DNA from: Flavobacterium degerlachei | GTDB taxonomy: Bacteria; Bacteroidota; Bacteroidia; Flavobacteriales; Flavobacteriaceae | Assembly: GCF_900106645.1 (NCBI RefSeq) | Contig: NZ_FNMV01000001.1 | Span: 372,001 to 436,000, forward strand | Reading direction: 5' to 3' | Length of the DNA: 64,000 bases | Shown here: piece by piece, positions 37,135-45,848 of the stretch | Layout of the letters: each line of letters opens with the position of its first letter | Numbering within the stretch: position 1 is the first letter of the stretch | The notes under the pieces: model-generated | What the model was told of the DNA's origin: nothing | Databases searched by the model: none | What the model saw: only the letters and a program-made list of their open reading frames with translations | Program-made: the position numbers and the translations under genes

Positions 37135-37464
37135 TTAAAGAGAGAAACTCTCTCCACAACCACAGGTTCTGCTTGCATTAGGATTATTGAAAACAAATCC
37201 TTTTCCGTTTATCCCGCCTGAAAATTCCAGGATGGTTCCCGCTAAATAGAGAAAAGATTTTTTCTCTACAGCGATTGTTATGTCGTTGTCTATGAAAATC
37301 TTATCTTCTTCGTTTTTGGTTTTGTCAAATTTCAAATCATAAGACAAACCAGAGCATCCGCCACTTTTTACACCTACTCTTACATAGTCTGTAGCAGCGT
37401 CAAAACCGTCCTCTTTCATCAAATCGACGATTTTCTTTTTGGCAGTATCAGAAACCTTTATCAT
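37135..37464 (-). CDS. sufA: Fe-S carrier SufA/IscA
   Basis: A 109-residue A-type carrier with the three invariant cysteines: Cys37 in SGGCSGLSY, and Cys101 and Cys103 in TCGCGES. It moves clusters from SufBCD to target proteins. ATG 37464 is the start; the in-frame ATG at 37593 lies upstream of a very good promoter box, so the longer form is rejected. It is the first gene of the operon. Confidence 0.95.
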   Translation of the reverse strand: MIKVSDTAKKKIVDLMKEDGFDAATDYVRVGVKSGGCSGLSYDLKFDKTKNEEDKIFIDNDITIAVEKKSFLYLAGTILEFSGGINGKGFVFNNPNASRTCGCGESFSL

Positions 37465-37493
37465 TGTTATATTGATTTTGTCTAAATTAACCA

Positions 37494-37523
37494 CAAAGGT
37501 AGTGTATAAAAACCTTTTTCCAT
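37494..37523 (-). promoter_or_regulatory. Promoter of the sufA operon
   Basis: On the minus strand, TACCTTTG (37501-37494) is a perfect -7 box and TATG at 37523-37520 is a one-mismatch -33 element with an 18-base spacer. The leader is about 25 bases. I see no IscR-like palindrome. Confidence 0.55.
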
Positions 37524-37723
37524 AATTGATAACATTTTTATAACTAATGATAAAATAGAAAAAGTCTATATGATTTCTTTTAAAGCAGATCAATTTTCAT
37601 AAATTGCAATCTATTACGGAAAAAGCAAAAGATTCTAAACGTTTTCTTTTATCTATATGAGGTGATGAGGATCTAAACTAGATCGTTTTATCCTTCAATT
37701 TTTTAATCTTTCAATTCAAAAAA

Positions 37724-38584
37724 ATGAAACTATATCCTATTGAAACCGGTAATTTTAAACTTGATGGTGGCGCAATGTTTGGCGTGGTGCCCAAAACAAT
37801 TTGGAACAGAACCAATCCCGCAGATGAAAATAATTTAATTGATATTGCAGCTAGATGCTTGTTGATAGAAGATGGCAACCGACTGATTTTGATCGATACT
37901 GGAATGGGTAACAAGCAATCAGAAAAGTTTTTTGGCTATTATTCTCTTTGGGGATCTCATTCTATGGATAAGTCCTTAGCTAAATATGGTTTTCACCGTG
38001 ACGATGTTACTGATGTTTTTATGACGCATCTGCATTTTGACCATTGTGGTGGTAGCGTGCAATGGAATGCAGACAAAACGGGGTATGAACCTGCTTTTAA
38101 AAATGCTAAATTCTGGAGTAATGAAAATCATTGGGAATGGGCTACAAAACCGAACCCTAGGGAGAAAGCCTCTTTCCTGTCTGAAAATATTCTACCTATG
38201 CAAGAAAGTGGTCAATTGAATTTTATAAAAAGACCTGAAGGGGATTTCTTGGAATCATCAGAACTAGGTTTTGGCATCTTTTTTGCGGATGGACATACTG
38301 AAAAACAGATGATTCCACATATTAAGTATAAAGATAAAACAATCGTTTTTTGTGCTGATTTATTGGCGACAGCCGGACATATTCCAATTCCTTACGTAAT
38401 GGGATATGATACGAGACCATTGTTGACCATGCCTGAGAAAACTAAATTTCTTACATCCGCAGCTGATAATGATTACTATTTATTCTTGGAACATGATGCA
38501 CACAATCAAATTATAACTGTGCAACATACTGAGAAAGGCGTTCGACTAAAAGACGTTTATACGGCTGAAGAAATCTTAACGTAG
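37724..38584 (+). CDS. MBL-fold metallo-hydrolase
   Basis: A 286-residue metallo-beta-lactamase-fold enzyme. The metal-binding motif HLHFDHCGG (near residues 105-113) matches HxHxDH, and further ligands are FFADGHTE (about 190) and LEHDAH (about 262). It resembles the N-acyl homoserine lactonase/quorum-quenching-like branch of MBL hydrolases in size and layout, but the substrate cannot be determined. No signal peptide. It is followed by a protease gene after 72 bases. Confidence 0.87.
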   Translation: MKLYPIETGNFKLDGGAMFGVVPKTIWNRTNPADENNLIDIAARCLLIEDGNRLILIDTGMGNKQSEKFFGYYSLWGSHSMDKSLAKYGFHRDDVTDVFMTHLHFDHCGGSVQWNADKTGYEPAFKNAKFWSNENHWEWATKPNPREKASFLSENILPMQESGQLNFIKRPEGDFLESSELGFGIFFADGHTEKQMIPHIKYKDKTIVFCADLLATAGHIPIPYVMGYDTRPLLTMPEKTKFLTSAADNDYYLFLEHDAHNQIITVQHTEKGVRLKDVYTAEEILT

Positions 38585-38656
38585 TGTTAATACTGCTTTT
38601 ATTTGTAACAAAATAAATTATTTTCGACAAATATTTAAAACATAAATTAAATTTCC

Positions 38657-40279
38657 ATGAATATTATTAAACCCATTTGCCTTTCTACTTTTGCCGTTTT
38701 GGTTTTAGCAGGATGTGGAGCTCAAAAGCAAGTTTCAACAACTGCTTCGTTAGCTCAAATTAGCGCTCCTTTAAACATAAAAAAAGTTGCTCCTTTAAAA
38801 GAAAATGAATTAAAACGTTGGAGTCATTTAGACATTGTAAATGATACAATCCCTGGAATGAGCGTTGACAGAGCGTATTCAGAATTATTAAAAAATAAAA
38901 CTGGAGTAAAAGTTATTGTTGGAATTGTAGATTCTGGTGTTGATATTGAACATGAAGATTTAAAAGATGTTGTTTGGACCAATACAAAGGAAATTCCTGG
39001 AAACGGAATTGACGATGATAAAAATGGTTATGTAGATGATATTCACGGTTGGAATTTTCTTGGAGATATTACCAAAGAGAATTTGGAGTATGAAAGAATC
39101 ATCAAAAATAAAGACTTAGTTGATGAGTTAACGTATCAAGCTGCAAAAGCATTAAATGATAAAAAAATTGCGGATGCGACAGTAGGAAAAGCGCGTACAG
39201 AGCAAATGATTGCGGATTTAAACGAAAGTGATGCCGCTTTAGCAAAGCATTTCGGAAAACCGGTTTACACAATTGACGAAGTAAAAGCAATTGTTTCAGA
39301 AGAACCAGCCATGCAAAAAAGCAAAGCTTCAATGCAAAGAATGCTTTCTTTTAATTTGCCAATAGCAGATTTGAAAGTGGCTATTCAAAAGCAATTAGAT
39401 GGTATGAATGCGATTTTAAAAGGAGACAACCTAACAACTGATTATAGAAAAGTTGTAGGAGATAATCCTAATGATATCACAGATACAAAATACGGGAATA
39501 ACAATGTTATGGGACCAGACAAGAATGAAATTCTTCATGGAACTCACGTTGCTGGTATCGTTGCTCAAGTGAGAAACAACAATATTGGAGGTGACGGAGT
39601 TGCTAACAATGTTCAAATCTTGACTGTTCGTGCAGTACCAGATGGTGATGAGTACGATAAAGATATTGCGTTAGGAATTCGCTACGCAGTTGATAATGGT
39701 GCAAAAGTGATTAACGGAAGTTTTGGAAAAAGCTTTTCTCCTCACAAACAATGGGTTTATGACGCTATTAAATATGCTGAAAAGAAAGACGTATTAATTG
39801 TTCATGCTGCAGGAAATAGTGCTGAAGACATTGATAGTTATGATAACTTTCCGAATGATTCTGATGACAAAAAAACGGAATTCGCTGACAATATGATTAC
39901 TATTGGAGCTTTGAATTATGAATATGGGGATAAAGTGGTTGCTCGTTTCTCAAATATTGGGAAAGTGAATGTTGATGTTTTTGCTCCTGGAGTGAAGATA
40001 TATGCTACAACGCCAAATGATACTTACAAGTATTTACAAGGAACTTCAATGGCTTCACCAAATGTTGCAGGTGTTGCTGCTTTAATACGTTCTTATTATC
40101 CAAAATTATCTGCCTCTCAGGTAAAACATATCTTGATGGATTCAGGAGTAGCGATTTCTACTGATGTAGTTGTTGGAGGGAAACCTACTGATGTGCGTTC
40201 TTTTACTGCGCTATCTCAATCAGGAAAAATAGTGAATGCTTACAATGCTTTACTGATGGCTGAAAAAATGTCAAAATAA
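38657..40279 (+). CDS. Subtilisin-like (S8) protease lipoprotein, copy 1
   Basis: A 540-residue lipoprotein with signal peptide and lipobox LAGC at Cys20. The S8 catalytic triad is visible: Asp92 in VDSGVD, His near 296 in HGTHVAG, and Ser near 464 in GTSMASPN. An insert of about 140 residues between Asp and His is predicted helical. It probably cleaves proteins at the cell surface or periplasm. Its tandem neighbour is similar over the full length, so the pair arose by duplication. A terminator lies between them. Confidence 0.93.
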   Translation: MNIIKPICLSTFAVLVLAGCGAQKQVSTTASLAQISAPLNIKKVAPLKENELKRWSHLDIVNDTIPGMSVDRAYSELLKNKTGVKVIVGIVDSGVDIEHEDLKDVVWTNTKEIPGNGIDDDKNGYVDDIHGWNFLGDITKENLEYERIIKNKDLVDELTYQAAKALNDKKIADATVGKARTEQMIADLNESDAALAKHFGKPVYTIDEVKAIVSEEPAMQKSKASMQRMLSFNLPIADLKVAIQKQLDGMNAILKGDNLTTDYRKVVGDNPNDITDTKYGNNNVMGPDKNEILHGTHVAGIVAQVRNNNIGGDGVANNVQILTVRAVPDGDEYDKDIALGIRYAVDNGAKVINGSFGKSFSPHKQWVYDAIKYAEKKDVLIVHAAGNSAEDIDSYDNFPNDSDDKKTEFADNMITIGALNYEYGDKVVARFSNIGKVNVDVFAPGVKIYATTPNDTYKYLQGTSMASPNVAGVAALIRSYYPKLSASQVKHILMDSGVAISTDVVVGGKPTDVRSFTALSQSGKIVNAYNALLMAEKMSK

Positions 40280-40295
40280 TATTTATCAAATATTT

Positions 40296-40329
40296 AAAAA
40301 TGGAAGGGCAATTTGTCCTTCCATTTTTT
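40296..40329 (+). terminator. Terminator after protease copy 1
   Basis: AAAAATGGAAGGGCAATTTG and the pairing arm TCCTTCCATTTTT form a hairpin with a T-rich tail. Confidence 0.82.
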
Positions 40330-40458
40330 ATTTTAAGCAATTTGAAAACCTTCATTTATTTTTTTACTTTCGTCAAATCTTAACATAGTGTTAATCCATT
40401 TATAGTCTGTTGTAAAAAGACATAATTTAGGCCCACATTTAATTTTAAAAATTTATAA

Positions 40459-42078
40459 ATGAACACGATTAAACCTATCTATTATTCTGCCTTTGCATTT
40501 TTTGCATTAGTAGGATGTAGCGCTCAAAAACAGCTTACTAAGACTAGTGCACCTATAACGATAAGTTCGCCTTTGATTATTAAAAAAGTGGCGCCTATTA
40601 GTGATGCTGATTTAAAACGTTGGAGTCATTTAGATTTAGTTAACGATACAATCCCCGGAATGAGTGTTGATAAAGCCTATTCTGAATTGTTGAAAAACAG
40701 AAAAGGAGTAAAAGTTATCGTAGGAGTTGTAGATTCAGGAGTTGACATTGAGCACGAGGATTTAAAAGATGTTGTTTGGACCAATGCAAAAGAAATTGCT
40801 GACAACGGAATTGACGATGATAACAATGGGTTTGTTGATGATATTCACGGTTGGAATTTTCTTGGTAATTCAGGATTCGAAAATTTAGAGATGACCCGTA
40901 TTCTGAAAAAAGCAGATGATGGATCAGTGACCTATAAAAATGCAAAAGCAGAATATGAAAAAAAGTACAATGAGGCATTGGAAGGAAAACAGCAAGTAGA
41001 TTTTCTTTTAAACACTAATAAAACGATTCAAACGTATTTAAAGAAAGACGATTATACGCTTGAGGAATTGAATGCAATTGTGACTACTAATGAAGATTTG
41101 AGTAAAAGTAAAATGATTATGACTAGCGTTATTGGGCAGTCAGGTCCTACATTCAACGCTGATATCGAAGAATATAGAAAATACGTTTACGACCAATTGA
41201 ATTATAATTTGAATAAGGATTTTAATGGCAGGGAATCAGTTGGTGATAATCCAGATGATATAAGTGACAACAAATACGGTAATAATGTAGTTTTTGGGCC
41301 TGATAAGGAAGAGGCATTGCACGGCACTCATGTTGCGGGAATCATTGCCCAAGTTAGAGGCAACAGTATTGGAGGCGATGGAATTGCAAATAATGTTGAA
41401 ATTATGGCAATAAGAGCTGTTCCTAATGGTGACGAATACGATAAAGATATCGCTTTGGCGATTCGTTATGCTGTTGATAATGGCGCGAAAGTAATTAATG
41501 GGAGTTTTGGAAAAAGCTATTCTCCACACAAACAATGGGTTTTTGACGCCATTAAATATGCTGAAGCAAAAGATGTTTTGTTTGTACATGCCGCTGGAAA
41601 CGACGGAAACAATATTGATTTAGAAAAAAATATTAATTTTCCAAATGATTCTGAAGACAACAAAAAAGAGTTTGCTAGCAATGTTCTTACTGTTGGTGCG
41701 ATAAACAATATTTATGGTTCTACTGTTGTTGCTCCATTTTCTAATTACGGCACTATTAATGTGGATGTATATGCGCCGGGAATGGAGATTTACGCTTCTG
41801 TTCCAAACAACAAATATAAATACGAACAGGGAACATCTATGGCTTCGCCAAATGCAGCCGGGGTTGCAGCATTAGTACGCTCGTATTACCCTAAATTATC
41901 TGCTAAGCAGGTAAAGCAAATTCTAATGGATTCTGGAACACCACTTCCAACTTCAGTAGAATTAGGAGAGCAAAACGATAAAAAATCGGCAGCTGATACG
42001 TCAAAATCTGGAAAAATGATCAATGCGTATAATGCACTGATTTTTGCAGCTGCGTTATCTGAAAATATTCAAAAATAA
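40459..42078 (+). CDS. Subtilisin-like (S8) protease lipoprotein, copy 2
   Basis: A 539-residue paralogue of the preceding gene, with lipobox LVGC at Cys20 and the triad in VDSGVD, HGTHVAG and GTSMASPN. The catalytic halves are close; the helical insert between Asp and His (about residues 135-265) differs strongly from copy 1, which suggests divergent partner or substrate recognition. The M1 peptidase follows 48 bases downstream. Confidence 0.93.
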   Translation: MNTIKPIYYSAFAFFALVGCSAQKQLTKTSAPITISSPLIIKKVAPISDADLKRWSHLDLVNDTIPGMSVDKAYSELLKNRKGVKVIVGVVDSGVDIEHEDLKDVVWTNAKEIADNGIDDDNNGFVDDIHGWNFLGNSGFENLEMTRILKKADDGSVTYKNAKAEYEKKYNEALEGKQQVDFLLNTNKTIQTYLKKDDYTLEELNAIVTTNEDLSKSKMIMTSVIGQSGPTFNADIEEYRKYVYDQLNYNLNKDFNGRESVGDNPDDISDNKYGNNVVFGPDKEEALHGTHVAGIIAQVRGNSIGGDGIANNVEIMAIRAVPNGDEYDKDIALAIRYAVDNGAKVINGSFGKSYSPHKQWVFDAIKYAEAKDVLFVHAAGNDGNNIDLEKNINFPNDSEDNKKEFASNVLTVGAINNIYGSTVVAPFSNYGTINVDVYAPGMEIYASVPNNKYKYEQGTSMASPNAAGVAALVRSYYPKLSAKQVKQILMDSGTPLPTSVELGEQNDKKSAADTSKSGKMINAYNALIFAAALSENIQK

Positions 42079-42126
42079 ATTTACTAATCCAAGGACATGA
42101 GTCCTTCCATTTTTCAATTAAATACC

Positions 42127-44001
42127 ATGAGAAAACTTATTTTACTTTCAATTATCACGCTCAGTTTTGGGTCTGTTTATGCACAAAGTGCCACATACTG
42201 GCAACAACATGTTGATTACAAAATGGATGTTACCATGGATGTAAAAAACTATCAATATAAAGGAAAGCAGGAATTGGTTTACACCAATAATTCTTCTGAT
42301 ACTTTAAGAAAAGTATATTATCATTTGTTCAATAACGCATTCCAACCAGGAAGCGAGATGGATGCAAGACTACATAGCATCAAAGATCCTGACGGAAGAA
42401 TGGTGAACAAAGTAAAAGTAGATGGAAAAGAAGTTAAAGTAAGCCGAATCGAGAGCTTGAAGCCTAACGAAATTGGCTACTTAAAAATTACTAATTTCAA
42501 GCAAGATGGAGTTGATGCTGTTGCAAAAACGGTAGGAACAATACTTATTGTTGATTTAGTAAAACCAATTTTACCTAACTCTAAAACTACTTTTACCCTA
42601 GATTTTGATGGTCAAGTGCCAGTTCAAATTCGCCGTTCTGGTAGAAACAATTCTGAAGGAGTTGAATTGTCAATGGCACAATGGTACCCAAAAATGGCCG
42701 AATTTGATTTCGAAGGATGGCATGCTGATCCTTATATCGCAAGAGAATTTCACGGTGTTTGGGGGAATTTTGACGTAAATATCACTATCGATAAGGACTA
42801 TACAATAGGAGGTTCTGGGTACTTGCAAAATCAAAACGAAATAGGACACGGATACGAAGATGCTGGTGTTAACGTAAACTATCCAAAGAAACTGAAAACA
42901 TTGACTTGGCATTTTGTTGCGCCAATGGTTCATGATTTTACTTGGGCTGCTGATAAAAACTACATTCACAATGTGGTAAAAGGGCCTAATGATGTCGCTA
43001 TACACTTTTTATACAAAAACTATCCAAAGACAGTAGAGAACTGGAAAAAGCTACAACCAATGATGGTGAATGTAATGGATTTTTACAATAAAAACATTGG
43101 AGACTATCCTTATAAACAATACTCTTTTATACAAGGTGGTGATGGAGGAATGGAGTATGCGATGTGTACTTTAATGCTAGGAAACGGAACTCTGGAAGGA
43201 ATTTACGGTACGGCTACACATGAGTTAGGACACTCTTGGTTTCAACATATTTTAGCTTCTAATGAATCTAAGCACCCTTGGATGGATGAAGGATTTACGA
43301 CTTATATTGAAGATTTGGCTATCAACGAACTATCTGGTAAAAAAGTAGAAAACCCTTTCAAAGGGAATTATAACGCTTACTATAAGTTAGTGGAATCAGG
43401 GAAAGAACAAGCACAAACGACACATGGTGATCGTTATGATGAAAATAGACCTTACAGCATTTCGTCTTACGTAAAAGGAAGTATCTTCTTATCTCAATTG
43501 GGTTATGTAATAGGACAAGACAATCTTGCTAAAACGGTAAAAAGATATTACCAAGATTTTAAATTCAAGCATCCTACGCCAAATGATATCAAAAGAACGG
43601 CAGAACGTGTTTCAGGTGCTAACTTAGACTGGTATTTAGTTGATTGGGCAGAAACTGCTAATACAATTGATTATGGAATTAAAGAAGTGAAAGAAAATGG
43701 AGAGTCAACTACAGTTAGTCTAGAGAGAATTGGAAGAATGCCAATGCCTATTGACTTAACAGTAGAATATGTTGATGGAACAACAGAGAGTTTCTATGTT
43801 CCGTTGCGCATGATGAGTTTTGAGAAAGAAAACCCGAATCCATCCGTAAGAAGAACAGTTTTAAACGACTGGACTTGGGCTGCATCTGACTATGACTTTA
43901 CTATCGCTAAAGCAAAAAGCACAATCAAGAAAATCACTATTGACCCAAGCGGATTAATGGCTGACGTGAAACAAGCGAATAACGTTTATGAAATGAAGTA
44001 A
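42127..44001 (+). CDS. M1-family zinc aminopeptidase, exported
   Basis: A 624-residue M1 peptidase with a signal peptide (about 1-18, VYAQ). The zinc motif HELGH (near residue 365), followed by 18 residues and Glu in WMDEGF, is the exact gluzincin HExxH-x18-E spacing. The exopeptidase motif appears as GGDGGMEYAM. It removes N-terminal residues from peptides in the envelope. I choose ATG 42127 since it starts the signal peptide; ATG 42097 lies inside a small hairpin. Placement after two S8 proteases suggests a shared protein-degrading role. Confidence 0.93.
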   Translation: MRKLILLSIITLSFGSVYAQSATYWQQHVDYKMDVTMDVKNYQYKGKQELVYTNNSSDTLRKVYYHLFNNAFQPGSEMDARLHSIKDPDGRMVNKVKVDGKEVKVSRIESLKPNEIGYLKITNFKQDGVDAVAKTVGTILIVDLVKPILPNSKTTFTLDFDGQVPVQIRRSGRNNSEGVELSMAQWYPKMAEFDFEGWHADPYIAREFHGVWGNFDVNITIDKDYTIGGSGYLQNQNEIGHGYEDAGVNVNYPKKLKTLTWHFVAPMVHDFTWAADKNYIHNVVKGPNDVAIHFLYKNYPKTVENWKKLQPMMVNVMDFYNKNIGDYPYKQYSFIQGGDGGMEYAMCTLMLGNGTLEGIYGTATHELGHSWFQHILASNESKHPWMDEGFTTYIEDLAINELSGKKVENPFKGNYNAYYKLVESGKEQAQTTHGDRYDENRPYSISSYVKGSIFLSQLGYVIGQDNLAKTVKRYYQDFKFKHPTPNDIKRTAERVSGANLDWYLVDWAETANTIDYGIKEVKENGESTTVSLERIGRMPMPIDLTVEYVDGTTESFYVPLRMMSFEKENPNPSVRRTVLNDWTWAASDYDFTIAKAKSTIKKITIDPSGLMADVKQANNVYEMK

Positions 44002-44014
44002 TATTTCTTATAAA

Positions 44015-44055
44015 GCAAAAAAAAGTCTAGTTGTGAAACTAGACTTTTTTTTTGC
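44015..44055. terminator. Bidirectional terminator
   Basis: GCAAAAAAAAGTCTAG and CTAGACTTTTTTTTTGC pair around TTGTGAAA, between the M1 peptidase and the convergent threonine dehydrogenase. Confidence 0.88.
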
Positions 44056-44057
44056 TT

Positions 44058-45011
44058 TTATATTTCTTCTGATTTACTTAGATTTTCTAACATGTCTTTG
44101 GTCATGGTTTCTAAGTCATATTTATGTTTCCAGCCCCAATCTTCTCTCGCTTGGTGGTCATCTATACTTGCAGGCCAACTGTCCGCAATTTTCTGGCGGA
44201 AGTCAGGTTCATAAGTAATCGTGAATTCTGGAATGTGTTTCTTAATTTCTGCAGCAATTTCTGTTGGCGTAAAACTCATTGCAGCCAAATTGTATGAAGA
44301 ATGAATTTTGATTTCATCTTGTGGTGCTTGCATAATATTTATGGTCGCAGCAATTGCGTCATCCATATACATCATTGGCATTTTAGTTTCTGATGAAAGG
44401 AAACATTCGTAAGTTTTATCAGAAAGTGCTTTATGAAAAATATCAACTGCATAATCTGTAGTTCCACCACCTGGAGGTGAAGAATAGCTTATTAAACCAG
44501 GATAACGGATGCTTCGCACATCAACACCAAAAATATTATGGTAATATTCGCACCATCTTTCACCAGATTGTTTGCTGATTCCATAAACGGTAGAAGGTTC
44601 CATTATGGTATATTGTGGGGTATTCTCTTTAGGAGTTGTAGGTCCAAAAACAGCAATGCTAGAAGGCCAGAATATTTTTTTTATTTTTCCGGCTTTCGCC
44701 AAATTCAAAACGTGAAATAATGAATTCATGTTGAGGTCCCAAGCAAAAGCAGGGTTTTTCTCAGCTGTCGCTGATAGCAATGCAGCCATCAGATAGATTT
44801 CGTCAATCTTATGTACTTCTACAAGATGCTCAATTTGATTGAAATCTAAGGCGTTAATTACCTCAAATGGACCTGAGTTGACAACGTCATTGTTCAGTTT
44901 ACGAATGTCAGAAGCGATAACATTATCAGTTCCGTATATTTTTCGTAATGAATGGGTTAGCTCGGTTCCAATTTGACCACAAGCGCCAATAATTAATATT
45001 TTCGTACTCAT
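44058..45011 (-). CDS. L-threonine 3-dehydrogenase, SDR type
   Basis: A 317-residue extended short-chain dehydrogenase. The NAD-binding GACGQIG is at residues 9-15, the catalytic Ser/Tyr/Lys in WPSSIAVFG and VYGISKQSGE (about 112-148), and the RYPGLISYSSPPGGGTTDYA segment is characteristic of SDR-type threonine dehydrogenases. It oxidises L-threonine to 2-amino-3-oxobutyrate. ATG 45011 is used because a perfect -7 box (TACCTTTG, 45031-45038) lies just upstream, which excludes the in-frame ATG at 45092. The UDP-glucose epimerase alternative is less likely given the PGGGTTDYA segment. Confidence 0.9.
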   Translation of the reverse strand: MSTKILIIGACGQIGTELTHSLRKIYGTDNVIASDIRKLNNDVVNSGPFEVINALDFNQIEHLVEVHKIDEIYLMAALLSATAEKNPAFAWDLNMNSLFHVLNLAKAGKIKKIFWPSSIAVFGPTTPKENTPQYTIMEPSTVYGISKQSGERWCEYYHNIFGVDVRSIRYPGLISYSSPPGGGTTDYAVDIFHKALSDKTYECFLSSETKMPMMYMDDAIAATINIMQAPQDEIKIHSSYNLAAMSFTPTEIAAEIKKHIPEFTITYEPDFRQKIADSWPASIDDHQAREDWGWKHKYDLETMTKDMLENLSKSEEI

Positions 45012-45030
45012 TTTGATAGGTTTTGAATGG

Positions 45031-45038
45031 CAAAGGTA
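45031..45038 (-). promoter_or_regulatory. Promoter -7 box for threonine dehydrogenase
   Basis: On the minus strand, TACCTTTG is a perfect TAnnTTTG match about 20 bases before ATG 45011. The -33 element is unclear. Confidence 0.45.
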
Positions 45039-45210
45039 ACGTTTTCGTAAATATTTTCGCGCTAGTGAATCAAGATTACAAATACGATACAAAAAGGCTT
45101 AAAAGGATAATTTTCTTTCTGTTTTTTTGGCATATTTAATGCTGAAAATGCAGTGTTTAGAGTGTAATTGTAATTCGCATTTTGGAATCTGTAATTATAA
45201 ATTTACTTTG

Positions 45211-45218
45211 TAACTTTG
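45211..45218 (+). promoter_or_regulatory. Promoter -7 box for lipoprotein-mfd
   Basis: TAACTTTG matches TAnnTTTG. TTTG at 45181-45184 is a candidate -33 element at a long spacing (26). It favours ATG 45237 over ATG 45216. Confidence 0.4.
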
Positions 45219-45236
45219 TGCTTCAATGCAATTACA

Positions 45237-45848
45237 ATGAAATACAAATTATCCTACTTTCTTTTTCTGATTATTTTGCTTTCCTCATGTAAAAATGATG
45301 ATCAAAAACGGATTGCCGAAAATGAAAAAGATGCCCAAAAAAAGGAAGTCATTTTCTTAAACATAGACAAAGGCTGGGTCTTTTATGACACTCCTATTAA
45401 TACCACTTCAGAGGCCAGCATGGCCACTTGGAATGAATTACGATTATTTTTAGCTGAACTGGCAATAAAGCCTAAAAAAACCATTGGCGCTTTTCAGCAA
45501 AAATCGACAGCTATTTCTAAAAAAGTAATGGCGTTGAATGAAAATATACCAAATCAGTTTGACAAGCCTCAGATCAAGAGTAGAATTTCGACTTTGATCA
45601 CTAAGGTGCGCTTGCTGGATTTATATATTCATTTGGACAACATTCCAGAAAAAAAGGTAACTCGCACAATTGCAGAGATCAATAATGAATTGTCCTCCTT
45701 GCAGAGACAAATGGATAAAATTACAGAAAAAAGTAAAATTCCTGTTGAAGCGGGCGAGTCAGAATTAATGAAAATGATGGATGCTTCAAGAGCAATCCCG
45801 AATACACCAACTACACCTATCGATCCAAATACCCCTCAAATTGAGTAA
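45237..45848 (+). CDS. Putative lipoprotein upstream of mfd
   Basis: A 203-residue lipoprotein with lipobox LLSSC (Cys17) and a helical mature region. The central residues (about 60-160) have heptad-like spacing, and the C-terminal stretch is Pro/Thr-rich (TPTTPIDPNTP). I recognise no family with confidence. The gene ends with TAA overlapping the proposed TTG start of mfd by 8 bases, so the two are probably translated together although their products act in different compartments. Confidence 0.8.
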   Translation: MKYKLSYFLFLIILLSSCKNDDQKRIAENEKDAQKKEVIFLNIDKGWVFYDTPINTTSEASMATWNELRLFLAELAIKPKKTIGAFQQKSTAISKKVMALNENIPNQFDKPQIKSRISTLITKVRLLDLYIHLDNIPEKKVTRTIAEINNELSSLQRQMDKITEKSKIPVEAGESELMKMMDASRAIPNTPTTPIDPNTPQIE

